A stretch of 64,000 bases of DNA from Pseudomonas reidholzensis (GTDB lineage Bacteria; Pseudomonadota; Gammaproteobacteria; Pseudomonadales; Pseudomonadaceae). Shown one piece after another: positions 1-8,381 of the stretch; within the stretch, counting starts at the first letter, position 1; every line of letters starts with the position of its first letter. The translations under genes and the position numbers were made by a program. The stretch spans positions 62,001 through 126,000 of the forward strand of contig NZ_UNOZ01000039.1 in NCBI RefSeq assembly GCF_900536025.1, written 5' to 3'. The notes beneath the pieces are model-generated. The model had not been told where the DNA came from. It ran no database searches and was given only the letters and a program-made list of their open reading frames with translations.

Positions 1-255
1 TGGGAAGACGTTGCTCACGATTGGTGGCGTGGGCTGCCAGTGGTAATAAAAGGCAGAGGGTCAGCCATGTCTTGAGTAAAGGCGGCATAGATGAAGCTCA
101 TATGTTTAAAATTAGGTGTTGGCGCGCAACTTTATAACAGCTTTTTGCTCAAAAAATGATCCGTTGGTCGACTGGCAGGGTGCCATACGTCGACTCGCCA
201 CGAAAAAGTCACATTTTTTCTTGGAAAATTTTGGGCTAAGCGACGAGGGTTAAGA
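1..255. other. Left-edge intergenic region with a dyad
   Basis: No gene could be supported before the TM2 gene. The stretch is AT-richer than its surroundings. Its main structure is a nested dyad at 167-194: GTCGAC, TGGCA, spacer GGG, TGCCA, then TAC and GTCGAC. A purine-rich GAGGG at about 246-250 precedes the ATG at 256 and can serve as the ribosome binding site. No convincing sigma-70 promoter was found. Confidence 0.4.
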
Positions 256-675
256 ATGAACAGTTATCAACAGGGGTCGCCGTTTCACGACACCCACAGC
301 AAGGTCCTCGGCTATCTGCTGTGGATCTTCGGCTTTACCGGCTCGCACCGTTTCTACTACGGCAAGCCGATCACCGGGACGATCTGGTTCTTTACCTTGG
401 GGCTGCTGGGCATCGGCTGGCTGATCGACCTGTTCCTGATCCCGGCGATGGACCGTGAAGCCGATATGCGCTTCCAGGCCGGGCGCGTGGACTACAACCT
501 GGCGTGGGTGCTGCTGACGTTCCTGGGCATCTTTGGCGCGCATCGCCTGTATCAGGGCAAGTGGATCAGCGCGATCATCTATTTCTTCACCGGTGGGCTG
601 TTCCTGGTGGGCGTGCTGTACGACTTCTGGACCCTCAACCGGCAGATCTCCGAGGTCAATGCCGCAAGGCCTTGA
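256..675 (+). CDS. Tandem TM2-domain membrane protein
   Basis: A 139-residue integral membrane protein made of two TM2 units. Each unit has paired hydrophobic helices joined by a short polar turn carrying the family signature: GSHRFYYGK near residue 30 and GAHRLYQGK near residue 95. TM2 proteins have no firmly established bacterial function. The ATG at 256 is preceded by a GAGGG ribosome binding site. The gene converges on the SPOR-domain gene, and a strong bidirectional terminator lies between them. The family call is secure; the role is unknown. Confidence 0.85.
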   Translation: MNSYQQGSPFHDTHSKVLGYLLWIFGFTGSHRFYYGKPITGTIWFFTLGLLGIGWLIDLFLIPAMDREADMRFQAGRVDYNLAWVLLTFLGIFGAHRLYQGKWISAIIYFFTGGLFLVGVLYDFWTLNRQISEVNAARP

Positions 676-684
676 GGTCGCCAC

Positions 685-724
685 AAAAAAGGCCCTGTCG
701 CATGACTGCGGCAGGGCCTTTTTT
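685..724. terminator. Bidirectional Rho-independent terminator
   Basis: A 12-bp stem (691-702 with 707-718, one G-T wobble) closes a TGAC loop. A6 precedes it and T6 follows it, so it can act on both strands. It separates the convergent TM2 and SPOR-domain genes. Confidence 0.9.
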
Positions 725-726
725 GC

Positions 727-1425
727 TTACTGGCGGGTCTGCCGCTGTTGCAGCAGGAGGTTGTTGAACCCCGCGCCTGCCAACTGCTTCTGCGCCACGG
801 TCAGCTGTTCTCGGTTGCTGAACGGGCCGACCAGCACGCGGTACCAGGTCTCTTCCTTGACCGTGCCCGACTCCACCTTGACCACCTGACCCAGCAGGAT
901 GATCTGCGCACGCACCTTGTCGGCATCAGCCTCCTTGCGGAACGACCCCGCCTGCAGGAAGAACTGCGTGGTCGCGGCCGGCTTGATCACCGGCGGCGGG
1001 GGCGGCGGCGTCTGCCCCAGCAGGGCCGCCTGGGCGCGGGCGGTGTCGATCTTTGCCGCCTCTGCTGGCGTTACCGGGGTCACCGGTTGCGCTGGCACGG
1101 GCGGGGTCTTCTCCGGCACGGCCTCGGGCGGCACGATGACTTCCGACTCTGGCAGCAGGGTATAGAAATCATACTTCGGCTTGAGCGGTTGCTGGGGCGT
1201 CGCCGTGCTGCCTTTGGCGGCTTCGGCGACCTTGGCCGGCTTCTGCTGCTCGGGCTTGGCGCGCTTGATGTCGTCGCCGCCCGGCTCGAGCTTCATCAGA
1301 AAGACGATGAAGGCGCCGACCGTGAGGCCGACCGCCAGCCACACCCAACCGGGGATCGGCTGTTTGGCCGGGGCCTGTTGGCGGCTGGCGCCGCGCTTGG
1401 GTGCGGGTTTTTTCTTGGCAGCCAA
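727..1425 (-). CDS. SPOR-domain cell-envelope protein
   Basis: A 232-residue bitopic protein. It has a short basic, lysine-rich cytoplasmic N-terminus, one membrane helix at about residues 26-43, a long proline/alanine-rich periplasmic linker, and a C-terminal SPOR domain at about residues 150-226. SPOR domains bind denuded septal peptidoglycan, so a division-associated or cell-wall role is likely, but the exact function is not established. The start is a TTG one base after the argS stop codon; no in-frame ATG lies near. It is the last gene of priA-argS-SPOR, an order typical of Pseudomonas. Confidence 0.85.
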   Translation of the reverse strand: MAAKKKPAPKRGASRQQAPAKQPIPGWVWLAVGLTVGAFIVFLMKLEPGGDDIKRAKPEQQKPAKVAEAAKGSTATPQQPLKPKYDFYTLLPESEVIVPPEAVPEKTPPVPAQPVTPVTPAEAAKIDTARAQAALLGQTPPPPPPVIKPAATTQFFLQAGSFRKEADADKVRAQIILLGQVVKVESGTVKEETWYRVLVGPFSNREQLTVAQKQLAGAGFNNLLLQQRQTRQ

Positions 1426-1426
1426 C

Positions 1427-3163
1427 TTACATGCGCTCCAGGGTTTCCAGGCCGAGCAGCTCCAGGCCTTGCTTGAGCGTACGGCCGGTCAGGGCGGCGA
1501 GGCGCAGGCGGCTCTGCTGCTGTTCGGCGGTTTCGGCGGCGAGGATCGGGCAGTTCTCGTAGAAGCTCGAGAACAGCCCGGCGATGTCGTACAGGTAGCT
1601 GCACAGCACGTGCGGGGTGCCTTTGTCGGCGACGTTGTTCAGCACTTCGCCGAACTGTGCCAGGCGCGCCGCCAGGTCCTGCTCGTGGGCGGCCTGCAAG
1701 ACGATCTGGCCGTCGACCTCGTCATAGCCCTTGCCCAGTTTGCGGAACACGCCGGCCACGCGGGTGTAGGCGTACAGCAGGTACGGCGCGGTGTTGCCCT
1801 CGAAGTTGAGCATCAGCTCGAAGTTGAAGCTGTAGTCGCTGGTCCGGTGCTTGGACAGGTCGGCGTACTTCACCGCGCCGATGCCGACGACTTCGGCGAT
1901 GCTGCGCAGGTCGTCTTCGGCCAGGCTCGGGTTCTTGTCTTTGACCAGCGCGTAGGCGCGTTCCTTGGCTTCGGTGAGCAGGTCGATCAGCTTGACGGTG
2001 CCGCCGTCACGGGTCTTGAACGGACGGCCGTCGGCGCCGTTCATGGTGCCGAAGCCCATGTGCTCCATGTGCATCGGGTGGCCGACGAAGCCGGCGCGGC
2101 GGGCCACTTCGAACACTTGGTTGAAGTGCAGGGCCTGGCGCTGGTCGACGAAGTACAGGGCGCGATCAGCCTTGAGCGTGTTGCTGCGGTAGCGCACAGC
2201 GGCCAGGTCGGTGGTGGCGTACAGGTAGCCGCCATCGGCCTTCTGCACGATCACCGGCAGCGGCTCGCCTTCGGCGTTCTTGAACTCGTCGAGGAACACA
2301 CACTGAGCGCCCTGGCTCTCGACCAGCAGGCCCTTGGCCTTGAGGTCGGCAACCACGTTGGCCAGGTCGTCGTTGTAGGCGCTCTCGCCCATCACGTCGG
2401 CCATGCTCAGCTTGACGTTGAGCAGCTCGTAGGTCTTCTGGCAGTGCGACAGCGAGATGTCCTTGAAGCGCGTCCACAGCGCCAGGCAATCCGGGTCGCC
2501 GGCCTGCAGCTTGACCACCAGGCCGCGGGCGCGGGTGGCGAACTCTTCGGATTCGTCGAAGCGCTTTTTCGCCGCGCGGTAGAAGTTCTCCAGGTCCGAC
2601 AGCTCGTCGCTGGTGATCGGGTTTTCCTGCAGATAGGCCATCAGCATGCCGAACTGGGTGCCCCAGTCGCCAACGTGGTTCTGGCGGATCACGGTGTCGC
2701 CGAGGAACTCCAGCACGCGTGCCACGCTGTCGCCGATGATGGTCGAGCGCAGGTGGCCGACGTGCATTTCCTTGGCCAGGTTGGGGGCCGACAGGTCGAC
2801 CACCACTTTTTCGGCCGGGCCGGCCTTGCGCACGCCGAGCTGGGCGTCGGCCAGGGCGGCGTCGAGGCGCTGGGCCAGGGCGGCGGTGTTCTGGAAGAAG
2901 TTGAGGAAGCCCGGGCCGGCGATTTCGACCTTGCTGATGTCGTCACTGGCGGGCAGCGCGGCGATCAGCTTGTCGGCCAGGTCGCGCGGCTTCATGCCGG
3001 CCGGCTTGGCCAGCATCATGGCGATGTTGCTGGCGAAGTCGCCGTGGGTCTTGTCGCGGGCGTTTTCCACCTGGATCGCCGGGGTCAGCCCTTCAGGCAA
3101 CACACCGTCGGTGACGAGTTGGGTGAGGGCTTGCTGGATCAGCTGGCGAATGGTGTCTTTCAT
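1427..3163 (-). CDS. argS: Arginyl-tRNA synthetase
   Basis: A cytoplasmic class Ia synthetase that charges tRNA-Arg with arginine using ATP. Its 578 residues match the family length. Visible features are an N-terminal Arg-S domain at residues 1 to about 90, the HIGH signature as HVGH at residues 134-137, the degenerate KMSKS region typical of ArgS (FKTRDGG), and a C-terminal DALR anticodon-binding domain ending in LGLETLERM. The ATG at 3163 is supported by homologous N-termini. It lies 132 bp downstream of priA on the same strand, and the SPOR gene follows after 1 bp. Confidence 0.97.
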   Translation of the reverse strand: MKDTIRQLIQQALTQLVTDGVLPEGLTPAIQVENARDKTHGDFASNIAMMLAKPAGMKPRDLADKLIAALPASDDISKVEIAGPGFLNFFQNTAALAQRLDAALADAQLGVRKAGPAEKVVVDLSAPNLAKEMHVGHLRSTIIGDSVARVLEFLGDTVIRQNHVGDWGTQFGMLMAYLQENPITSDELSDLENFYRAAKKRFDESEEFATRARGLVVKLQAGDPDCLALWTRFKDISLSHCQKTYELLNVKLSMADVMGESAYNDDLANVVADLKAKGLLVESQGAQCVFLDEFKNAEGEPLPVIVQKADGGYLYATTDLAAVRYRSNTLKADRALYFVDQRQALHFNQVFEVARRAGFVGHPMHMEHMGFGTMNGADGRPFKTRDGGTVKLIDLLTEAKERAYALVKDKNPSLAEDDLRSIAEVVGIGAVKYADLSKHRTSDYSFNFELMLNFEGNTAPYLLYAYTRVAGVFRKLGKGYDEVDGQIVLQAAHEQDLAARLAQFGEVLNNVADKGTPHVLCSYLYDIAGLFSSFYENCPILAAETAEQQQSRLRLAALTGRTLKQGLELLGLETLERM

Positions 3164-3295
3164 GGGATTCTCTTTTCGACCGCAAGCGCGGCGGGGCGCT
3201 TCGATGCGCAGGTGGAAAAACTGGACATTATCCGTGGCTCAGCCGTGGTTGCCAACCTTTGAGGGCGAGCGGGTTGCCCGTGGGGCCGCACAGGC

Positions 3296-5515
3296 TCAAT
3301 ACAGGTCCACCGGATCGACATCCAGCGACCAGCGTACCGCGCGCCCGGACGGCATTTGCTCCAGCACCAGCAACCAGGCACTGATCAGCCGATGCAGCGA
3401 GGCCCGGGCATTGGCCTGGAGCAGCAGTTGCGCCCGGTAGCGCCCGGCCCGGCGCTCCATCGGCGCCGGTACCGGGCCGAGCAGTTCGATGCCTTGCCCG
3501 CCTTGCTCGGCGAGCAATCGCTCGGCGGCGCTGCAGGCTTCATCGAGGAAGCTTTCGGCCTGCCCAGGTTTGTGCGCTTCGGCGCGCAGCAGGGCGAGGT
3601 GGGCGAACGGTGGCAGGCCGGCGGCGCGGCGCTCGCTCAGCGCTTGCTCGGCAAAGGCGAAGTAACCCTGCTCGGTCAGTTGCACCAGCAACGGGTGCTC
3701 GGCCAGGTGGGTCTGGATGATCACCTTGCCCGGCTCCTCGGCGCGGCCAGCGCGGCCGGCGACCTGGACGATGAGCTGCGCCATGCGTTCGCTGGCGCGA
3801 AAATCGCCGGAGAACAACCCGCCGTCGGCATCGAGAATCGCCACCAGGGTCACCCGCGGGAAGTGGTGCCCCTTGGCCAGCATCTGGGTGCCCACGAGGA
3901 TGCTGGGCTGGCCGCGCTGGATGGTGGTGAAGAGGTTGTGCATGGCGTCCTTGCGCGAGGTGCTGTCGCGGTCCACGCGCAGCACAGGGAAGTCCGGGAA
4001 GAGAATCTTCAGGCGCTCTTCGGCGCGCTCGGTGCCAGCGCCTACCGGGCGCAGGTCGACATGCGCGCACTTCGGGCAGCACAGCGGCAGGCGCTCGTCG
4101 TAGCCGCAGTGGTGGCAACGCAGCACGCCGGAGCGCTGGTGCACGGTCATCCGCGCATCGCAGCGGGGGCATTCCGACAGCCAGCCGCAGTCGTGGCACA
4201 GCAAGGTCGGGGCGAAGCCGCGGCGGTTGAGGAACACCAGCACCTGCTGGCCGGCCGCGAGGGTCTGGCCGATGGCCTGCTGCAACGGGCCGCTGATGCC
4301 GCTGTCGAGCGGCCGGCTGCGCACGTCCAGGCGCAGGAAGCGCGGCTGGCGCGCGCCACCGGCGCGCTGGTCCATGCGCAGCAGGCCGTAGCGTCCGCTG
4401 TGGGCGTTGTGCAGGCTTTCCAGCGACGGCGTGGCGGAGCCAAGCAGGATCGGGATGCGCTCCTGGTGTGCCCGCACCAGCGCCAGGTCGCGGGCGTGAT
4501 AGCGCAGGCCTTCCTGCTGTTTATAGGAGCCGTCGTGCTCCTCGTCGATGATGATCAGGCCGGGGTTCTTCATTGGCGTGAACAACGCCGAACGGGTGCC
4601 GATGATGATGTCCGCCTCGCCGTCGCGAGCGGCCAGCCAGGCATCCAGGCGTTCGCGGTCATTGACCGCCGAGTGCAGCAAGGCGATCCGCGCGTTGAAG
4701 CGCTGCTCGAAGCGCGCCAGGGTCTGCGGCCCGAGGTTGATCTCCGGGATGAGGATCAGCGCCTGCTTGCCGGCCTCGAGGGTTTCGCGAATCAGTTGCA
4801 GGTAGACCTCGGTCTTGCCACTGCCCGTGACCCCGGCCAGGAGAAACGCGTGGAAGCTGCCAAACCCTGAGCGCACCGCCTCGAAGGCGGCCCGTTGCTC
4901 ATCGTTGAGCGGCAGCTCAGGCTGCGCCAGCCAATGCTCGTGGCGCGCCGTGGGCAGCTGGCGGCGCACCTCGAGCTGGACCAGTTCCTTGGCCAGCAGC
5001 AGGTCGAGGCTGTCCTTGTTCAGGCCGAGCTTGCTGAGCAGGCTGTGGGCCACGCCATGCGGATGTTGCGACAAGGTCTTTAGGGCCTCGCGCTGGCGCG
5101 GCGCGCGGGCGATGCGCGGGTCTTCGTGGCGCGCGCCGGGGGCCACTTGCCAGAAGCGCTCCTGACGGATCTCGGCCGGCTCGCCTTGGCGCAACAGGAC
5201 CGGCAGGGCCCAGCTGAGCGTGTCGCCGAGGCTGTGCTGATAGTACTGGGCGGTCCACAGGCAGAGCTTGAACAGTGCCGGCGGTAGCGGCGAGACCGGG
5301 TCGAGCAGGGCGATGGCCGGCTTGAGCTTGTCGGCCGGAACCTCACTCTTGTCGCAGACCTCGACCAGCACGCCGATCATTTCGCGGCGGCCAAACGGCA
5401 CGCGGATACGCATGCCGGGGGTCAGGTGCTGGCGCGCCATCGCCGCCGTGGCCCGGTAGTCGAACAGGCGACGCAGGGGCGAGGGCAGGGCAAGGCGCAG
5501 GATGACGTCGGACAC
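3296..5515 (-). CDS. priA: Primosomal replication protein N' (PriA helicase)
   Basis: A superfamily 2 3'-to-5' DNA helicase that reloads the replisome at stalled forks. The GTG start at 5515 gives a 739-residue product beginning (V/M)SDVILRLALPSPLRRLF, as in other Pseudomonas PriA; a longer frame to 5587 has an N-terminus unlike the family. Motifs seen are Walker A GVTGSGKT at residues 228-235, the DEEH box (IIDEEHDGSYKQQ), and a zinc-binding cysteine cluster with four CxxC pairs, starting at CHDC. The gene is divergent from rpmE and upstream of argS. Confidence 0.95.
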   Translation of the reverse strand: MSDVILRLALPSPLRRLFDYRATAAMARQHLTPGMRIRVPFGRREMIGVLVEVCDKSEVPADKLKPAIALLDPVSPLPPALFKLCLWTAQYYQHSLGDTLSWALPVLLRQGEPAEIRQERFWQVAPGARHEDPRIARAPRQREALKTLSQHPHGVAHSLLSKLGLNKDSLDLLLAKELVQLEVRRQLPTARHEHWLAQPELPLNDEQRAAFEAVRSGFGSFHAFLLAGVTGSGKTEVYLQLIRETLEAGKQALILIPEINLGPQTLARFEQRFNARIALLHSAVNDRERLDAWLAARDGEADIIIGTRSALFTPMKNPGLIIIDEEHDGSYKQQEGLRYHARDLALVRAHQERIPILLGSATPSLESLHNAHSGRYGLLRMDQRAGGARQPRFLRLDVRSRPLDSGISGPLQQAIGQTLAAGQQVLVFLNRRGFAPTLLCHDCGWLSECPRCDARMTVHQRSGVLRCHHCGYDERLPLCCPKCAHVDLRPVGAGTERAEERLKILFPDFPVLRVDRDSTSRKDAMHNLFTTIQRGQPSILVGTQMLAKGHHFPRVTLVAILDADGGLFSGDFRASERMAQLIVQVAGRAGRAEEPGKVIIQTHLAEHPLLVQLTEQGYFAFAEQALSERRAAGLPPFAHLALLRAEAHKPGQAESFLDEACSAAERLLAEQGGQGIELLGPVPAPMERRAGRYRAQLLLQANARASLHRLISAWLLVLEQMPSGRAVRWSLDVDPVDLY

Positions 5516-5595
5516 GCAGAAGGTCTCTGAAGGGCATTTCGGACTGTTTCGGGATGCGCCGAGCCTAGCAGACGACGGTCGGTGCAAGCGACAAC

Positions 5596-5623
5596 TTGCG
5601 TAGACGCTGCGCTCTGGTATTAT
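5596..5623 (+). promoter_or_regulatory. Probable sigma-70 promoter of rpmE
   Basis: TTGCGT at 5596-5601, a 16-base spacer and TATTAT at 5618-5623 resemble a sigma-70 promoter. It lies 70 bp before the rpmE ATG, in the priA-rpmE divergent region. This is assigned by eye only. Confidence 0.5.
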
Positions 5624-5692
5624 TCCCCGCCTAATTACGTGCGGTATTCAACAATGGTGTTGGGTGGCGGCACGCAGCTCGAGGAAGTGACC

Positions 5693-5908
5693 ATGAAAGC
5701 CAATATTCATCCGAACTACGAAGTAGTTGCAGTCACCTGCAGCTGCGGCAGCAAATTCGAAACCCGTTCGACCCTGGCCAAGCCGCTGGCGATCGACGTG
5801 TGCTCCCAGTGCCACCCGTTCTACACTGGTAAGCAGAAAGTCCTGGACACCGGTGGTCGCGTACAGAAGTTCGCAGATCGCTTCGGCATGTTCGGTGCCA
5901 AGAAGTAA
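5693..5908 (+). CDS. rpmE: 50S ribosomal protein L31 (zinc-binding type)
   Basis: A 71-residue large-subunit ribosomal protein. It carries the zinc ligands of the C+ form, C16, C18, C37 and C40, so this is the zinc-replete paralogue. The ATG at 5693 gives the canonical MKANIHPNYE start; the frame continues upstream, but that part is non-homologous. Transcription probably begins at the TATTAT promoter. A strong terminator follows 40 bp after the stop codon and lies inside the next reading frame. Confidence 0.97.
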   Translation: MKANIHPNYEVVAVTCSCGSKFETRSTLAKPLAIDVCSQCHPFYTGKQKVLDTGGRVQKFADRFGMFGAKK

Positions 5909-5910
5909 TC

Positions 5911-6732
5911 ATGCGCATGGCGATGCCCTCGGGTCTCGCACTGTTGCCAAAAAAAGCGCCCCTTGTGGGCGCTTTTTTTATGGCCGCGATCTGGCACGTG
6001 CCGGCGCTGGCCTTCTGCCCCTCTCCAGACAGCCCGCAGCAGGTGGCGGTGCGCCAGGTGGTGGATGGCGATACCGTGCGTCTGAGCGACGGTCGCAGCG
6101 TACGTCTGATCGGCATCGACACCCCTGAGATCGGCCGCAAGGGGCGCGCCAGCGAACCCTATGCCGAGGCCGCCCGCCAGCGCCTGCAGGCGCTGATCAA
6201 GGCCAGTGATGGCCGAGTGGGCCTGGTGCCGGGGGTCGAGTCCAAGGACAAGTACGGGCGCACCCTGGCGCACATCTATGGGCGCAATGGCGACAATCTC
6301 GAGGCGGTGCTGCTCAGCGAGGGGCTTGGGTTTCGCGTGGCGTTTGCCCCAAACGTGCGCCTGTCAGGCTGCCACCAGGCGGCCGAGCAGGCCGCGAGGG
6401 CGGTCAGGGCGGGGCTGTGGCGGCAGTCACCGGTACGCCCCGAGCGCGATGTCCGGCAGCCAGGCTTCGCCATCCTGGGCGGCACCATCCAGCGCATTCA
6501 GCACACCCGCGGCGGGGTCTGGCTGGACCTCGGCGAGCGCGTCGTACTGCACGTGCCCGCTCGTCTGCGGCGCAACTTCCCGGCGAGCTTCTTCGATAAC
6601 CTCAAGGGACGCCAGGTCGAGGCGCGAGGTTGGCTGCTGGATCGTTCCCGCAAGGGCGGCCTGAAGCCCGGCCAGCGGCGCTGGATGCTGCCATTGACCG
6701 ATCCGAGCATGCTGCAACGTACATCTGGTTAA
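5911..6732 (+). CDS. Secreted thermonuclease (SNase-like) protein
   Basis: A predicted exported nuclease of the staphylococcal nuclease superfamily. With the ATG at 5911 it is 273 residues long. Residues 1 to about 35 form a signal peptide (KKAPLVGAFF then hydrophobic, ending VPALA), and the SNase fold covers about residues 45-165. That domain shows VVDGDTVRL, the GIDTPEIGRKG loop with acidic and arginine active-site residues, and DKYGRTLAHIY. The C-terminal third has no clear domain. The start is ambiguous: the rpmE terminator (5949-5979) lies inside the signal-peptide codons, and an ATG at 5980 right after it would remove most of the signal. Start 5911 is preferred because only it gives an intact export signal. 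Confidence 0.8.
   Translation: MRMAMPSGLALLPKKAPLVGAFFMAAIWHVPALAFCPSPDSPQQVAVRQVVDGDTVRLSDGRSVRLIGIDTPEIGRKGRASEPYAEAARQRLQALIKASDGRVGLVPGVESKDKYGRTLAHIYGRNGDNLEAVLLSEGLGFRVAFAPNVRLSGCHQAAEQAARAVRAGLWRQSPVRPERDVRQPGFAILGGTIQRIQHTRGGVWLDLGERVVLHVPARLRRNFPASFFDNLKGRQVEARGWLLDRSRKGGLKPGQRRWMLPLTDPSMLQRTSG
5949..5979 (+). terminator. rpmE Rho-independent terminator
   Basis: A7, a 6-bp GCGCCC/GGGCGC stem with loop CTTGT, then T7. The A and T tracts extend the stem. It lies 40 bp after the rpmE stop and within the 5' codons of the nuclease gene. Confidence 0.9.
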
Positions 6733-6735
6733 AAA

Positions 6736-6767
6736 ATTGTAGACATTGCAGTGCTCGATTGTACACA
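6736..6767. promoter_or_regulatory. Direct repeat upstream of maeB
   Basis: ATTGTAGACA (6736-6745) and ATTGTACACA (6758-6767) are near-identical 10-mers, start to start 22 bp apart (about two helical turns). Each contains a TGTANACA near-palindrome. They lie about 145-175 bp before the maeB ATG. A role as a regulator site is inferred only. Confidence 0.35.
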
Positions 6768-6911
6768 CTGAAGCCCGCATGCCCCGTGGGTTGTAGCGTA
6801 AAGTCGTAGGCCAAGGGCCTTGACACATGTGACCGGCCAGTCTTGTCGCTTTCCGGCACTTTGCGTATCCTCGGCGGTCCGTCAGAACAGTAAATAGCGG
6901 AATTGCCCACC

Positions 6912-8180
6912 ATGTCAGACTTGAAAACCGCCGCTCTCGAATACCATGCTCAGCCTCGTCCGGGGAAACTGAGCGTCGAGCTCACCAAGCCTACCGCCAC
7001 CGCGCGTGACCTGTCCCTGGCCTACAGCCCGGGCGTCGCCGAGCCTGTGCGCGAGATCGGTCGTGATCCAGAGCTGGCCTACAAATACACCGGCAAGGGC
7101 AACCTGGTCGCCGTGATCTCCGACGGTACCGCCATTCTTGGCCTGGGTGACCTCGGCCCATTGGCCTCCAAGCCGGTCATGGAAGGCAAGGGCGTTCTGT
7201 TCAAGCGTTTCGCCGGTATCGACGTATTCGACATCGAAGTCGAATCGGAAAGCCCGCAGGCTTTCATCGACACCGTTCGCCGCATTTCCATCACCTTCGG
7301 TGGTATCAACCTGGAAGACATCAAGGCGCCTGAGTGCTTTGAGATCGAGCGCACCCTGATCGAACAGTGCGACATCCCGGTGTTCCACGATGACCAGCAT
7401 GGCACCGCCATCGTCACCGCGGCCGGCATGATCAACGCCCTGGAAATCGCCGGCAAGAAGCTCGACGAAGCCAAGATCGTCTGCCTGGGTGCCGGTGCTG
7501 CCGCCATCTCCTGCATGAAGCTGCTGGTCAGCATGGGTGCCAAGGTCGAGAACATCTTCATGATCGACCGTACCGGCGTGATCCACGCTGGCCGTGACGA
7601 CCTGAACCAGTACAAGGCGCAGTTCGCTCACGCCACCGACAAGCGCAGCCTGGCTGATGCCCTGCAAGGCGCTGACGTGTTCGTTGGCCTGTCCGGCCCG
7701 AACCTGCTGAGCGCAGAAGGCCTGAAGTCGATGGCTGCCAACCCGATCGTGTTCGCCTGCTCGAACCCGGATCCAGAGATCAGCCCGGAGCTGGCTCACG
7801 CCACCCGCGACGACGTGATCATGGCCACCGGTCGTTCCGACTACCCGAACCAGGTCAACAACGTCCTGGGCTTCCCGTTCATCTTCCGTGGTGCCCTGGA
7901 CGTTCGCGCCAAGCGCATCAACGAAGAGATGAAGATCGCTGCGGCCATCGCCCTGAAAGACCTGGCCAAGCAGCCAGTGCCGAAGGAAGTCTGCGATGCC
8001 TACGGCGTACAGGCCCTGGAATTCGGTCGTGAGTACATCATTCCGAAGCCAATGGACCCACGCCTGATCACCCTGGTTTCCGATGCTGTGGCCAAGGCCG
8101 CAATCGAAAGCGGTGTAGCAACCCTGCCGTATCCGAAGCACTACCCGCTGAAAAGCGTGGATGACGTGTTCAACGGCTGA
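6912..8180 (+). CDS. maeB: NAD(P)-dependent malic enzyme, short form
   Basis: Oxidatively decarboxylates malate to pyruvate, supplying reducing power and pyruvate. The 422-residue product begins MSDLKTAALEYH at ATG 6912; a TTG at 6903 would add three residues. It contains the malic N domain (SPGVAEP, AILGLGDLG) and a Rossmann NAD(P) domain (CLGAGAAAISCM). It lacks the C-terminal phosphotransacetylase domain of long MaeB proteins. VFHDDQHGTAIV carries metal- and substrate-contacting acidic residues. Cofactor preference cannot be read safely from sequence. It is a single gene with its own terminator. Confidence 0.93.
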   Translation: MSDLKTAALEYHAQPRPGKLSVELTKPTATARDLSLAYSPGVAEPVREIGRDPELAYKYTGKGNLVAVISDGTAILGLGDLGPLASKPVMEGKGVLFKRFAGIDVFDIEVESESPQAFIDTVRRISITFGGINLEDIKAPECFEIERTLIEQCDIPVFHDDQHGTAIVTAAGMINALEIAGKKLDEAKIVCLGAGAAAISCMKLLVSMGAKVENIFMIDRTGVIHAGRDDLNQYKAQFAHATDKRSLADALQGADVFVGLSGPNLLSAEGLKSMAANPIVFACSNPDPEISPELAHATRDDVIMATGRSDYPNQVNNVLGFPFIFRGALDVRAKRINEEMKIAAAIALKDLAKQPVPKEVCDAYGVQALEFGREYIIPKPMDPRLITLVSDAVAKAAIESGVATLPYPKHYPLKSVDDVFNG

Positions 8181-8196
8181 TCGGTGGTAGCTTCAT

Positions 8197-8231
8197 AAAA
8201 AGCCCCGGCTCGAGAGAGTCGGGGCTTTTTT
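8197..8231 (+). terminator. maeB terminator
   Basis: An AGCCCC/GGGGCT stem, extended by GG(C)TC pairing, has a GAGA loop. A5 precedes it and T6 follows. It lies 17 bp after the maeB stop codon, and its symmetry may also help stop leftward ponA transcription. Confidence 0.85.
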
Positions 8232-8381
8232 GTGGGCTGAAGCAGATCCGGACACCACTTGCGAACCGCCTTGCGCGGTTACGGCCAAGGCCGCTGGGAA
8301 GCGCTCAATCTCATCCGGTCAGTCGCTTCGACGCAACGAACATAGGCATTCATGCACGTTGCGTCAACTTGATGCCATGCC

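Noticed and set aside
3..137. A 44-codon open frame at the left edge ending at TAA 135-137
   Set aside because: Too short to distinguish from chance; the residues match no recognised C-terminus.
1181..3262. A 693-codon open frame on the plus strand opposite argS
   Set aside because: It mirrors argS codons in a high-GC genome; the translation is low-complexity and has no recognisable domain, whereas argS is clear.
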